Origin: CBDFKF01 sp965248765
GTDB lineage: Bacteria; Pseudomonadota; Alphaproteobacteria; VGEJ01
NCBI GenBank assembly: GCA_965248765.1
Contig: CBDFKF010000004.1
Coordinates: 806,001-870,000, forward strand
Direction of reading: 5' to 3'
Length of the DNA stretch: 64,000 bases
Below, piece by piece: positions 17,485 to 25,535 of this stretch. The stretch's first letter is position 1, and every line of letters starts with the position of its first letter. The notes below the pieces were generated by a model. It made no database searches, was not told the origin of the DNA, and saw only the letters and a program-made list of their open reading frames with translations. Both the position numbers and the translations under genes were made by a program.

Positions 17485-18416
17485 GCCGGGCCGAGAGGCG
17501 AACGATGGTGATGTGCGCTCACCGGGCGCTGAGCTTGAGCCGTCAATGCCGTTTGCTGTCGATCGGACGCTCCTCGCTCTATTACACGCCCAAGGGCGAG
17601 AGCCCGGAGACCCTGGCGCTGATGCGGCGCATTGATGAGTTGTTCCTGAAGTATCCGTTCTACGGCGCCCGTCAGATGGTCCGTCATCTACGCCGCGAGG
17701 GCGTGCGCGTCGGTCGTCGCCGGGCCGGTCGTCTGATGCGCCTGATGGGGCTTCAGGCGATCTATCGGGCGCCGCGCACCAGCGATCCGCATCCCGAGCA
17801 CCGGGTCTACCCCTATCTGCTCAGAGGCTTGATGATCGAGCGGGCGAACCATGTCTGGTGCGCCGACATCACCTACATCCCGGTGCGGCGCGGCTTTCTT
17901 TACCTGGTGGCGATCATGGACTGGGCCAACCGGCATGTGCTGGCTTGGCGTCTGTCGAACACCCTGGATGCGGGCTTCTGCACAGACGCGCTCGACGAGG
18001 CGCTGGCCCGCCATGGCACGCCGGAGATCTTCAATACCGACCAGGGCAGCCAGTTCACCGGCTTCGCCTTCACCGGGCGCTTGCGGGAGGCCGGCATCCG
18101 GATCTCGATGGACGGCAGGGGCCGGTGCCTGGACAACATCTTCATTGAGCGGCTGTGGCGCTCGCTCAAATACGAGGCCGTCTATCTGCGCGAGCTCGCC
18201 GACGGCTTCGAGGCCCGGCGCGTCATCGGCGAGTGGATCGACTTCTACAACACCGAGAGGCCGCACTCGGCGCTCGGGGGGAAAACGCCGGCCGAGGCCT
18301 ACCGCGGCGCCCCGCCTGTGGATATGATGGACAAGCCGCTACGCGCCTTGCCCACATCCCCACAGGCGCAACAACAACGGCAAGGAGATCGATTCAAAGG
18401 GATTCTGGCGGCATGA
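17481..18416 (+). CDS. IS3-family transposase OrfB (DDE integrase core)
   Basis: 311-residue catalytic part. The DDE triad can be placed at CADITYIP (first Asp), FNTDQGSQFTG (second Asp) and NIFIERLWRSLKYE (Glu). The C terminus has the usual YNTERPHSALGGKTPAEAY. An N-terminal region (YPFYGARQMVRHLRREG) matches the HTH_21 segment. The frame is intact throughout. It is probably made chiefly as an OrfAB fusion through the slippery site at 17457. Confidence 0.95.
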   Translation: MSRAERRTMVMCAHRALSLSRQCRLLSIGRSSLYYTPKGESPETLALMRRIDELFLKYPFYGARQMVRHLRREGVRVGRRRAGRLMRLMGLQAIYRAPRTSDPHPEHRVYPYLLRGLMIERANHVWCADITYIPVRRGFLYLVAIMDWANRHVLAWRLSNTLDAGFCTDALDEALARHGTPEIFNTDQGSQFTGFAFTGRLREAGIRISMDGRGRCLDNIFIERLWRSLKYEAVYLRELADGFEARRVIGEWIDFYNTERPHSALGGKTPAEAYRGAPPVDMMDKPLRALPTSPQAQQQRQGDRFKGILAA

Positions 18417-18606
18417 ACGACAACTGGAATACACCTTAATCAAGCCGCCAAGCTGTCCGACAAACCGAGGCCACCTCACTGGATGAGTAGTCGAATCAAC
18501 CTTATCTTCGGACATGGCGCATCCTGCCTTCGTGGAAATCGGCGACCGTAACAATCGCCACGATACGCCGCCCTCACAGCTCCCCATCACCAAAATTCAG
18601 CTATAG

Positions 18607-18935
18607 CTCCGAGACCTCAAGGAGGCGCTGGCTGAACAGATGCTGGCGAACCGGCTGTTAAAAAAAGCATGATCGGCGATGGGGGAGACGACGCAAGAGG
18701 TATCAAGTATCGGAGAAACTGGAGATCATCCGCCTGGTGGAGCAATCCCACCTGGGTGTCAGGCCGACCCTGGACAAACTGGGCATCGCGAAGACGACCT
18801 TCTACAGATGGTATGAGCGGTATCAGGCCTTCGGTGAAGCCGGCCTTGAAGATCGCACCAGCGGCCCTGGCCGGGTCTGGAACCGCATCCCGGACGATGT
18901 CCGGGCCGAGATCGTCGATCTGGCTCCCGCAGGAA
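18607..18935 (+). pseudogene. 5' part of a second IS3-type element (OrfA tail and OrfB head)
   Basis: The sequence encodes the end of an OrfA (KEALAEQMLANRLLKK) and then the beginning of an OrfB (EIIRLVEQSHLGVRPTLDKL, FYRWYERYQAFGEAGLEDR), nearly the same as the complete copy at 53.95-55.49 kb. Relative to that copy one base is missing before the A-run, so the frames are disturbed. It stops after IVDLA, where IS21-type sequence begins. The remainder of the same element resumes near 22.12 kb, so this is the left half of an element split by later insertions. Confidence 0.85.
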
Positions 18936-18995
18936 GGTCGGCAGCTTCAGCCTCTTCAGGTGATGTTCGAGCAGGATGCGGGGGGCCTCAACCAT
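18936..18995 (-). pseudogene. IS21 istB, N-terminal stub
   Basis: Twenty codons beginning MVEAPRILLEHHLKRLKLP, the canonical start of IstB helper ATPases. The start lies 5 bases upstream of the end of istA, the usual overlap. The frame then runs into the IS3-type OrfB fragment at about 18935, so the AAA+ ATPase domain is lost. Confidence 0.75.
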
Positions 18996-20027
18996 GGCCG
19001 GCCCCACCGGCCAGCGGGGTGGCGTAGTCGGCGCTCCGCGTGGCGGCGACGAAGGGCTGGGGCAGGTGCGGATAGCGCGACAGGTCGAGATGCACGGGCC
19101 GCCTCTCGATGCGGGCCAGCAGCAGGTGCTTGACGGCGTCGAAGCCGATCAGGCGGCGCTTCACCGCGTCGCGCACCGCGGCCGCCACCTGCGGTTCCGG
19201 GAAGTCTTCGTGCAGGCGCAGCACCTGGATGTATTCGCGCTTGCCGCGCGGCCCGAAGCGCGCCTTGAGGAGGCGGCGCAACGTGTCGAAGGCCGGATCG
19301 AGCTTCCACCCTCTCAGCGGCGCCGCCTGGTCCAGGGCGCCCGGCTTCTTCTCCAGCAGCGACAGATAGTGCAGCGGGTCGTAGACGACGTCGCCGCGGA
19401 CATAGCTGCGCCGATGGCGGGCGACGATCTCGGCGCCGAGCGCGATCTCGACCCGGTCGACATAGCCCTTGACCGTCACCTTCTTGTGGGCGTGCACCGC
19501 CGGTGCCGAGTAGTCCACCAGCCGGTAGCGCACCAGGGCCGTCGACGAGACCTGGCCCGGCACATGCTCGCAGGCCTCGAAGGGAACCGCCGGCAGATCA
19601 CGCAGGGCCTCGAGATCGGCGAGCAGCGCCGCCGCCTGCTCCCCTGCCGAAGCGGTCGCGGAACAGATAGTGCGACTGAAGATGTGAGAACGCCTGCGTC
19701 CTGAGGCGCGTGCCGTCGCCCAGGATCCGCGCCACCGCCAGGGTCGTGTTGTCGTAGAGGATCGAGCGCGGAACCCCGCCGAGGAAGGCGAAGGCGCTGA
19801 CATGGCCGTCCAGGAATGCCTCCGTCGTCTCCCGGGGGGAGGCCTTCACGAACCAGACATTGGAATGGGGCAGGATCAGGCAGAAGAAGGCAACCTTCTC
19901 GCGCCGGCCCGGCAGCTCCACCACCGCCTCGCCGAAGTCGACCTGGGCGTGGCCCGGCGGGTGATGCAGTGGAACGAAAGCCTCGCGCGTCGACTGCCGC
20001 CGGGAACGCACATAGTCCTTCACCATG

Positions 20028-21689
20028 CAGACCGTGTGGAAACTCTGGGTGGCGGGGGATTCCGTCCGTCTCATGGCGATGTTAGGGTCCGCCATGAGAC
20101 ACATTCCTGGCGTTGACCGCTCTCAGGTTCTGCTTCTGCCGGAAGCAGTGGACGATTACGTGGGCCGGGATAACCCGGTCCGTTTCATCGATGCCTTCGT
20201 GGATGGTTTGGACCTAGCGGCCGCTGGTTTCGAGCGCGCCGCGGCGAAGGCGATAGGTCGTCCCGGCTACGATCCGGCGGACCTGCTGAAGCTCTACATA
20301 TACGGCTATCTCAATCGGGTACGTTCGAGCCGCCGGCTGGAGGCAGAGAGCAAGCGTAATCTCGAAGTGATCTGGCTGTTGCGGCGTTTGTCGCCAGACT
20401 TCAAGACGATCGCCGATTTCCGGCGGATCAATCGGGCGGCCTTCCGACAGGTGTTTCGGGAGTTCGTGAGGCTATGCCGCGAACTGGAGCTGTTCGGACG
20501 CGAGCTGGTGGCGGTTGACGGTACACGGATCAAGGCAGTGAACAGCCGGAAGCGGAACTTCACCAAAGCGAAGCTGGCGAAGGCGTTGGCCGAGAGCGAC
20601 GAGAGGTTGTCGCGTTATCTCGACCGGCTCGACGAGGCCGACGAGCAAGACGAGGGCGGCACCGGCGGCGGCGAGGTGGAGCATATCCAGGAGAAGATCG
20701 CTGCGATCCAAGGGCGGCGTGAGCGGTTTGAGGAACATCGAGACGCGCTGGCTGCGAGTGGCGAGGACCAGCTCTCTTTGACGGATCCGGACAGCCGGGC
20801 GATGTACGCCGAGACCCGGGTCGGTGTCGGCTACAACATTCAGATCGCCGTGGACGCCAAGCACAAACTGATCGCCGAGCAGCAGGTCCATAACAAGGTC
20901 AGCGATCTCGGTCTATTGGCCGAGACGGCGGTGGTGGCCCGTCGGAACCTGGCCGTCGATCGGATCGACGCGGTCGCCGACGCGGGCTACTTCAAGATCG
21001 AGGATATCGAGGCCTGCGAGAATGCCGGCGTCGTGCCGCATGTGCCCAAGCCCCAGCGCGGATCCACGGTGAGCCAGGGGCTCTTTCCCAAGGAACGCTT
21101 CCGCTATGACGGCGGCGAGGACATTTACATCTGCCCCGACGGCCAACGCCTGGCGCTACACAGCAAGCGCAAGCGCCGCGATCTCTTCTTCGCCAGTTAC
21201 GCCAATCGCGCCGCGTGCAAGGAGTGCCAACTCAAGTCGAAGTGTACGAAAAGCGCCTTCCGTCGGGTCCTGCGCTATGTCGACGAAGCGATCCTGGAGC
21301 GCATGGCAGAACGATTGGCGGCCCGCCCGGAGCTGCTCGATGCGCGCCGTGAAAGCGTCGAGCATCCCTTCGGCTCAATCAAACAATGGATGGGCCAGGG
21401 TGCCTTCCTGACCCGGCGGCTGGAGAACGTGCGCGGCGAGTTCAGCATCACGGCGCTGGCTTACAACATCCGCCGCGCGATCTCGCTGGTAGGTGTTCCC
21501 GCCTTGATCGCCGCCGCGAGGGCATGAGACGGGAATCAGGCCAAAATCGAGCGCCGCACATCGATCCACGGAGGCCTGGAGCCCCTTCCACAGGGCTACC
21601 GGCGCCAAACCGCCAGATTACGTGGGATCGCCGCAAATCATGGTTACCTAAACCTCCATCCCCGCCACCCAGAGTTTCCACACGGTCTG
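20028..21689 (+). mobile_element. Intact IS1182-family insertion sequence, 1,662 bp
   Basis: Perfect 30-bp terminal inverted repeats occupy 20028-20057 and 21660-21689, starting CAGACCGTGT. The element is flanked by the palindromic tetranucleotide CATG at 20024-20027 and 21690-21693. Removing it with one CATG restores the istA reading frame (GGYT followed by MVKDYV), which proves the borders. It contains one full-length transposase gene. Confidence 0.95.
20094..21527 (+). CDS. IS1182-family transposase
   Basis: 477-residue transposase. The N-terminal domain (RHIPGVDRSQVLLLPEAVDDY, GRPGYDPADLLKLYIYGYLN) and the catalytic Asp segments VAVDGTRIKAV and DAVADAGYF are recognisable. ESVEHPFGSIKQWMG holds the Glu region. 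A cysteine cluster (CKECQLKSKC) fits the family. An in-frame start at 20025 lies in the inverted repeat and is less likely; ATG 20079 is another option. The frame is intact, so the element may be mobile. Confidence 0.92.
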   Translation: MRHIPGVDRSQVLLLPEAVDDYVGRDNPVRFIDAFVDGLDLAAAGFERAAAKAIGRPGYDPADLLKLYIYGYLNRVRSSRRLEAESKRNLEVIWLLRRLSPDFKTIADFRRINRAAFRQVFREFVRLCRELELFGRELVAVDGTRIKAVNSRKRNFTKAKLAKALAESDERLSRYLDRLDEADEQDEGGTGGGEVEHIQEKIAAIQGRRERFEEHRDALAASGEDQLSLTDPDSRAMYAETRVGVGYNIQIAVDAKHKLIAEQQVHNKVSDLGLLAETAVVARRNLAVDRIDAVADAGYFKIEDIEACENAGVVPHVPKPQRGSTVSQGLFPKERFRYDGGEDIYICPDGQRLALHSKRKRRDLFFASYANRAACKECQLKSKCTKSAFRRVLRYVDEAILERMAERLAARPELLDARRESVEHPFGSIKQWMGQGAFLTRRLENVRGEFSITALAYNIRRAISLVGVPALIAAARA

Positions 21690-22117
21690 CATGGTATAGC
21701 CGCCGGCGAACCCGTGCTCGTCCCGCAGCCGCTCGAAGATCCGGTGCGCCGTGTGGCGCTGCTTGCGCGGCACGTCCGGATCCGTGTCCGCCTCCAGGAT
21801 CGCGTCGACGATGCCGGTGAACCCATCCAGCTTGGGCCGCCGGACCGGCTTGGGCCGCCGGACCGGCTTGGGCCGCCGGTAGCCCGGCGGCGCCGAATAG
21901 CTCAGCATCTTCTTCACCGTCCGGCAGTCGATGCCGAACCGACGGCCCGCCTCGTGATGGCTCAGACCCTCGTCGACAACCGCCAGACGAACCGCCGCAT
22001 AGAGCTCCACGCCGTACATCTCATGCCCCTCACCACAACCGACAAGGGGCTATAGGTGGCGCAATTTTGCGCCGCCGCGACCGGACCGCCCAGCCGCTCC
22101 GCGTGCTGCATTATTCC

Positions 22118-22901
22118 TCCGCCGTTAACACTAAGGGCTACTTCGTCTCGGAAGCCTCGGGTTACCGGCTCCTCAAGGCCCAGGACCTGATCACCAGCCC
22201 GGCGTTCGTGGTCATCAAGGCGGCCGATGAGTACCGCGACAAGACGACGGCGCCGAACCAGCTCTGGCAGACCGACTTCACTTATCTCAAGGTGATTGGC
22301 TGGGGCTCGTTTTTTCTGTCGACCATCCTGGATGACTATTCCAGATACATCATCGCCTGGAAGCTGTGCACGATCATGACGGCGGCCGATGTGACCGAGA
22401 CGCTCAAGCTGGCGCTCGATGCGTCGGGATGTAACGGCGCCAAGGTCGCCCACAAACCGAGGCTACTCAGCGACAACGGGTCGTCCTACATCTCCGGCAA
22501 TCTGGCCGATTGCCTCAAGGACCACGGCATCGATCATGTCCGGGGCGCCCCGCACCACCCTCAGACCCAGGGCAAGATCGAGCGCCGGCACCAAACCCTG
22601 AAGAACCGCGTCCTGCTGGAAAACTATTACCTGCCCGGAGACCTTAAAGGCCAGATCGGCGCCTTCATCGATCATTACAACAACCACTGCTACAATGAGA
22701 GCATCGGCAACGTCACGCCCGTCGATGCCTACTTCGGGCGCCACACGGCCATCTTCGAAAGGAGGGAAAAGATCAAAAAACTGACCACCCAGAACCGCCG
22801 CTTGAACCATCAACGCCAAGCGGCTTAACATCAACCCACCATGAGCCGGATCCTCCGTTAAGAAACAGGCTCAGACGTCCCAAATATCTTGATGACGGAC
22901 A
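22118..22901 (+). pseudogene. 3' part of the second IS3-type element (OrfB integrase core and right end)
   Basis: The frame resumes at NTKGYFVSEASGYRLLKAQDL and continues to 22828, carrying the complete integrase core: LWQTDFTYLKV, LLSDNGSSYISG and QGKIERRHQTLKN. It matches the OrfB at 54-55 kb closely. About 16 residues between this piece and the half ending at 18935 are missing. Non-coding sequence to 22901 matches the terminus of the intact copy (CCGTTAAGAAACAGGC to GACGGACA). Not functional alone. Confidence 0.85.
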
Positions 22902-22902
22902 A

Positions 22903-23045
22903 TGTCCCCCGTCAGCGCCTATGGGACAGATTGAGGTGATTTCGTAACGGAGGGTTTCTGGCCCTTCGTAGCCGTCAAGGAGTGGAGATGAGACAGAAAT
23001 CCAGAACCCAAGCATTGTCGTCCGAGCGAATTGTGCGGAAGGATC
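22903..23045 (+). repeat. Left-end fragment of another IS3-type copy, abutting the previous right end
   Basis: TGTCCCCCGTCAGCGCCTATGGGACA at 22903 onwards matches, with few changes, the outer end of the intact element at 55.49 kb read inwards, including its leader and OrfA start (ATG at 22988, MRQKS then SSERIVRK). Homology fades near 23045. Only one base separates it from the right end of the preceding copy at 22901. It is the remains of a tandem pair. Confidence 0.75.
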
Positions 23046-23092
23046 ATGCCTAGCAAAGTGTCACTGGATGGGGCATAAGGCTCAGCATAGAA

Positions 23093-23245
23093 ATGAAAAA
23101 CAAGTATGCGAAGCGTTCAAGGATTTCCGAGGCTAAGATCCGCGAGGTGGTTCGTTACTGCGCCGCCGATCTGACGGTCCTCCAGGCGGCGGCGTTGAGT
23201 GGCCTGAACCGCAACACCGTGAACCGGCTTTACGGTGTGGCCTGA
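23093..23245 (+). pseudogene. IS1595-family transposase, N-terminal stub
   Basis: Fifty codons, MKNKYAKRSRISEAKIREVV then LQAAALSGLNRNTVNRL, matching the N-terminal helix-turn-helix of IS1595/ISSpo-type transposases. It stops at TGA 23243. A possible further remnant (LFGIVKVDD) can be read near 23280-23320 in another frame. The zinc and DDE-like regions are absent. Confidence 0.7.
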
Positions 23246-23370
23246 GAGAACGCATTCTTCTTGCCTGAGAGACGCAGCGCCCCCTGTTCGGTATCGTCAA
23301 GGTCGACGATCATCATCACAGCCAACATGAACCTCACCCTGTGCCACCCAGGTCATCGCGGGCACAGCGC

Positions 23371-23526
23371 CTAGACCGCGAATAATTGAAAGAACATCTC
23401 TCGCGCCACTTCGATGCTAAGAGGCCATGGCAAACCGTGAGCAAAGACCGAGGACTCGAGTGCGACGACGGGCCGCCCGTGCGCCACTGCGTCTGCCACA
23501 TCAGTGCGAATCTCGATCGGACTCAT
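23371..23526 (-). pseudogene. psuG: Pseudouridine-5'-phosphate glycosidase, N-terminal fragment
   Basis: The 51-codon frame starts with an ATG overlapping the stop of the upstream kinase gene (ATGA). It reads VAHGRPVVALESSVFAHGLPWPLSIEVA, the hallmark N terminus of PsuG, which cleaves pseudouridine 5'-phosphate to uracil and ribose 5-phosphate. Homology ends near 23385 at the border of the IS island, so more than 80 per cent of the gene is gone. With the frameshifted kinase gene next to it, the pathway is dead at this locus. Confidence 0.78.
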
Positions 23527-24459
23527 AAAACGGGTTGGATCCGTTCCAGCTCAAGCGTGAGCGCTGCTCGAGACAGATTTGGGTTTGTTGCCCCCTCCAC
23601 ATCCGCGGTCATCCGGGCGAGCGCAAGGCCCCGGAAGATCGCATCGCGCGCACCGTCGCCTTGCGCGAGACCATCGATGACTCCAGCGGCGAAACCATCG
23701 CCGGCTCCATTGGCATCGGCGATCGCGTGCGCCGGCACATCCACCAACTCCAGGAACCCTTCGCCAGCCGCGGCAACGCCATCCGAGCCCATCGTGACGA
23801 AGGCGGACCGAACCCCTTTGTCGCGCAGGGATACGGTGGCGTTGAGCGCATCCGTGCGGTTCGACACAACGCGTCCGCAAAGAGCGGCTGCCTCCGCTTG
23901 GTTGCAGAACAAAACGTCTATCAGCGGCAGCGCCGCCGCCAATCGGCTGGCCTTCGCCGGAGACGTGGCCCCGGCGACCACGCGAGTCGAGCGGGCCGCC
24001 TCCGCGACGGCCAGAACGGTCTCGGCGGCAAGGTTGGCGTCGATGAACAAAAAGGGCAAACGGGAGATCTTTCCCAACAGCGACATCACGATACCCGGCT
24101 CGAGTCGCTCGTAGATCTGCATATCAGCAAGCCCCACGAGAAGCTCACCCCGGGGGTCGAGTACCGCCGTATAGCTGGCTGTTGCACCGCAGCACGGTTT
24201 CAGTGCCTATGCCTGCGACCTGCAGCCCGCGCAAAGCCGCCTCACCGTCCGCATCCTGACCGAGCGCCGATGACATCAGCACATCCCAGTCTAGGTGACG
24301 CAGGTTGGCGGCGACGTTGTGCGCGACACCACCTACCGTTCGTACACCGCTCACCGGATTTGACCGCCCCCAAACCGGTTGCGCCAAGAATCGGGTGGTG
24401 CGGTCAATATGCAGCCCGCCCAAACAGACGATTCGCTTGCCGCCGAAATGTCGGTTCAT
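23523..24459 (-). pseudogene. psuK: PfkB-family sugar/pseudouridine kinase, frameshifted
   Basis: Two overlapping frames together make a full PfkB kinase. The N-terminal piece (from 24459) has RIVCLGGLHIDRTTRF and GGVAHNVAANLRHL. The C-terminal piece has FCNQAEAAALCG, FVTMGSDGVAAAG and the catalytic DANGAGDGFAAGV. The continuation expected after GTETVLR lies in a different frame (ATASYTAVLDPRGELLVGLADM), so a 1-base indel occurred near 24185. Its 3' end overlaps psuG by four bases, which points to pseudouridine kinase. A sequencing error is possible for the frameshift, but the truncated psuG argues for true decay. Confidence 0.78.
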
Positions 24460-24555
24460 GCTCCGGCCAAGAGACCCGCGCTGACCTCCAGAGCTACCCT
24501 CCGCCGACTCTCACGTCGACTTAATATGGGCCGCTAAGCTGTTGGACAGAAAAGA

Positions 24556-24633
24556 TGGTCGGAGCGAGTGGATTTGAACCACCGACCCCCACACCCCCAG
24601 TGTGGTGCGCTAACCAGACTGCGCCACGCTCCG
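24556..24633 (-). tRNA. tRNA-Pro (anticodon GGG)
   Basis: A complete cloverleaf on the minus strand: acceptor arms CGGAGCG and CGCTCCG, D-arm GCGCAGTCTGGTTAGCGC, anticodon arms CCACA and TGTGG around loop CTGGGGG (anticodon GGG), T-loop TTCAAAT and a genomically encoded CCA at 24558-24556. Its position after ihfA and merR is common in alphaproteobacteria. Confidence 0.95.
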
Positions 24634-24687
24634 ATCCGAGCCTGTCGGCGCACCGACTATACCCGAGCCTCGTGTGGGGCAGCAATC

Positions 24688-25116
24688 TCAGACACGCCCG
24701 CGCCGAAGAATCGACTTTAGTTCAGCAAGTTCGCCGACCACGGCGCGCAGGCGCCCACGCTGCTCAGCGCTCAGCGTCGCCGGTTCCTCATCAGGGTTCA
24801 CGGGAGGGCCACCAGCACCCAACAACGCCTTTCGCCCATTTTCGCGGAGGACCTTCTGGACCCCCTTGATCGTGTAACCTTCGGTGTAAAGAAGAGCGCG
24901 TATGCGGCGCAGGAGTTCAACATCCTCCGGCCGATAGTAGCGGCGACCGCCACCTCGTTTGAGCGGTCGAACCTGACTGAACTTGCTCTCCCAGAATCGG
25001 AGGACATGCTGCGGAACGTCGAGTTCGGCGGCTACCTCGCTGATAGTGCGGAACGCATCCGGCGATTTTTCCCCTCGCCGGAGGGCCGACGGCGCCTGCT
25101 CCGCTGTCTCCGCCAT
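24688..25116 (-). CDS. MerR-family transcriptional regulator
   Basis: 142-residue regulator. The N-terminal winged helix-turn-helix is recognisable: FRTISEVAAELDVPQHVLRFWE, then a GRRYYRPEDVELLRRIRALL wing/helix, and GYTIKGVQKVLREN. The C terminus is a short, charged helical tail without metal-binding cysteines. It starts 4 bases from the end of ihfA and so belongs to the rpmF-plsX-fabH-ihfA transcript. This conserved alphaproteobacterial MerR has no well-defined regulon that I know. Confidence 0.9.
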   Translation of the reverse strand: MAETAEQAPSALRRGEKSPDAFRTISEVAAELDVPQHVLRFWESKFSQVRPLKRGGGRRYYRPEDVELLRRIRALLYTEGYTIKGVQKVLRENGRKALLGAGGPPVNPDEEPATLSAEQRGRLRAVVGELAELKSILRRGRV

Positions 25117-25119
25117 ATG

Positions 25120-25428
25120 CTAGCCCGATGGCTTCCCGGAGAGGCTGTCATTGATTCGATCCTTCAACACGTGCGATGGGCGGAATACGAGAACGCGCCG
25201 CGGTAGAATGGGCACCTCCTCCCCCGTTTTTGGGTTTCGCCCCATTCGTCTTCCCTTCTCGCGGACGTAGAAGCTGCCGAAAGACGAGATTTTGACTGAA
25301 TCGCCTCGGGCCAAGCTCCCGATGATCTCGCCTAGAACAGATTCCACGAGCTCCGCCGACTCGTTTCGCGACAGCCCGACTTCCTGGTAGACCGCGTCGC
25401 TAAGCTGTGCCCGCGTTACGGTGGCCAT
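25120..25428 (-). CDS. ihfA: Integration host factor subunit alpha
   Basis: 102-residue HU/IHF-fold DNA-bending protein. SAELVESVLGEIIGSLARGD and ISSFGSFYVREKGRRMGRNPKTGEEVPI carry the beta-arm with the minor-groove proline (NPKTGE). The gene context (fabH upstream, merR downstream) and the N terminus fit the alpha rather than the beta subunit. The partner IhfB would be encoded elsewhere. Confidence 0.94.
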   Translation of the reverse strand: MATVTRAQLSDAVYQEVGLSRNESAELVESVLGEIIGSLARGDSVKISSFGSFYVREKGRRMGRNPKTGEEVPILPRRVLVFRPSHVLKDRINDSLSGKPSG

Positions 25429-25535
25429 GCATTTCCCCGCTCGTCTAGGCCCGGAGCCTAGCGCGGCATGATAAAACCGTCAATATCAACAGGATGCAAG
25501 GCGACGCTCAAGTGCCGTAGTGAATCGGCAACCGC

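Larger units (their letters stand above)
17137..18478 (+). mobile_element. Intact IS3-family insertion sequence, 1,342 bp
   Basis: Imperfect terminal inverted repeats begin TGAGGTGGCC at 17137 and end at 18478 with the reverse complement; further matched blocks (TCGGACAG, TTAAGGTGTATTC) lie inside each end. The element is flanked by CTGG on both sides (17133-17136 and 18479-18482), a 4-bp target duplication fitting the IS3 family. It carries complete orfA and orfB and a frameshift heptamer, so it may be active. It lies about 220 bp upstream of the REC-PP2C gene. Confidence 0.92.
18988..22019 (-). pseudogene. IS21 istA transposase, interrupted and internally deleted
   Basis: Piece one (22019 to 21690) has the N-terminal HTH region (EAGRRFGIDCRTVKKML) and FERLRDEHGFAGGYT. 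An IS1182 element follows. Piece two (20027 downwards) continues with MVKDYVRSRRQ, the DDE-region segments HAQVDFGEA and SILYDNTTLAV, then SHYLFRDRFG. After that the frame changes and roughly 55-65 residues expected in IstA (the GKGNDKGKVE region with the catalytic Glu) are missing. The tail VSSTALVRYRLVDYS to HLLLARIERRP is present. Three near-identical RRPKPV repeats lie in piece one. It is non-functional. Confidence 0.85.
18936..22117 (-). mobile_element. IS21-family remnant inside the split IS3-type element
   Basis: On the minus strand, istA runs from 22019 and the first codons of istB end at the 18.94-kb junction. Most of istB and the right terminus are therefore lost. The left terminus lies somewhere in 22.02-22.12 kb, before the IS3-type frame resumes; I could not fix the exact end. 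An IS1182 element sits within istA. The order of events read from nesting is IS3-type element first, IS21 second, IS1182 last. Confidence 0.75.

Noticed and set aside
21836..21885. Short direct repeats resembling a mini repeat array
   Set aside because: They are three copies of a 15-base unit coding RRPKPV within istA, too short and contiguous for a CRISPR; coding expansion explains them.
23093..24633. tRNA-Pro as integration site for a genomic island covering the IS cluster
   Set aside because: No integrase gene and no repeat of the tRNA 3' end was seen; the IS cluster is explained by serial insertions.
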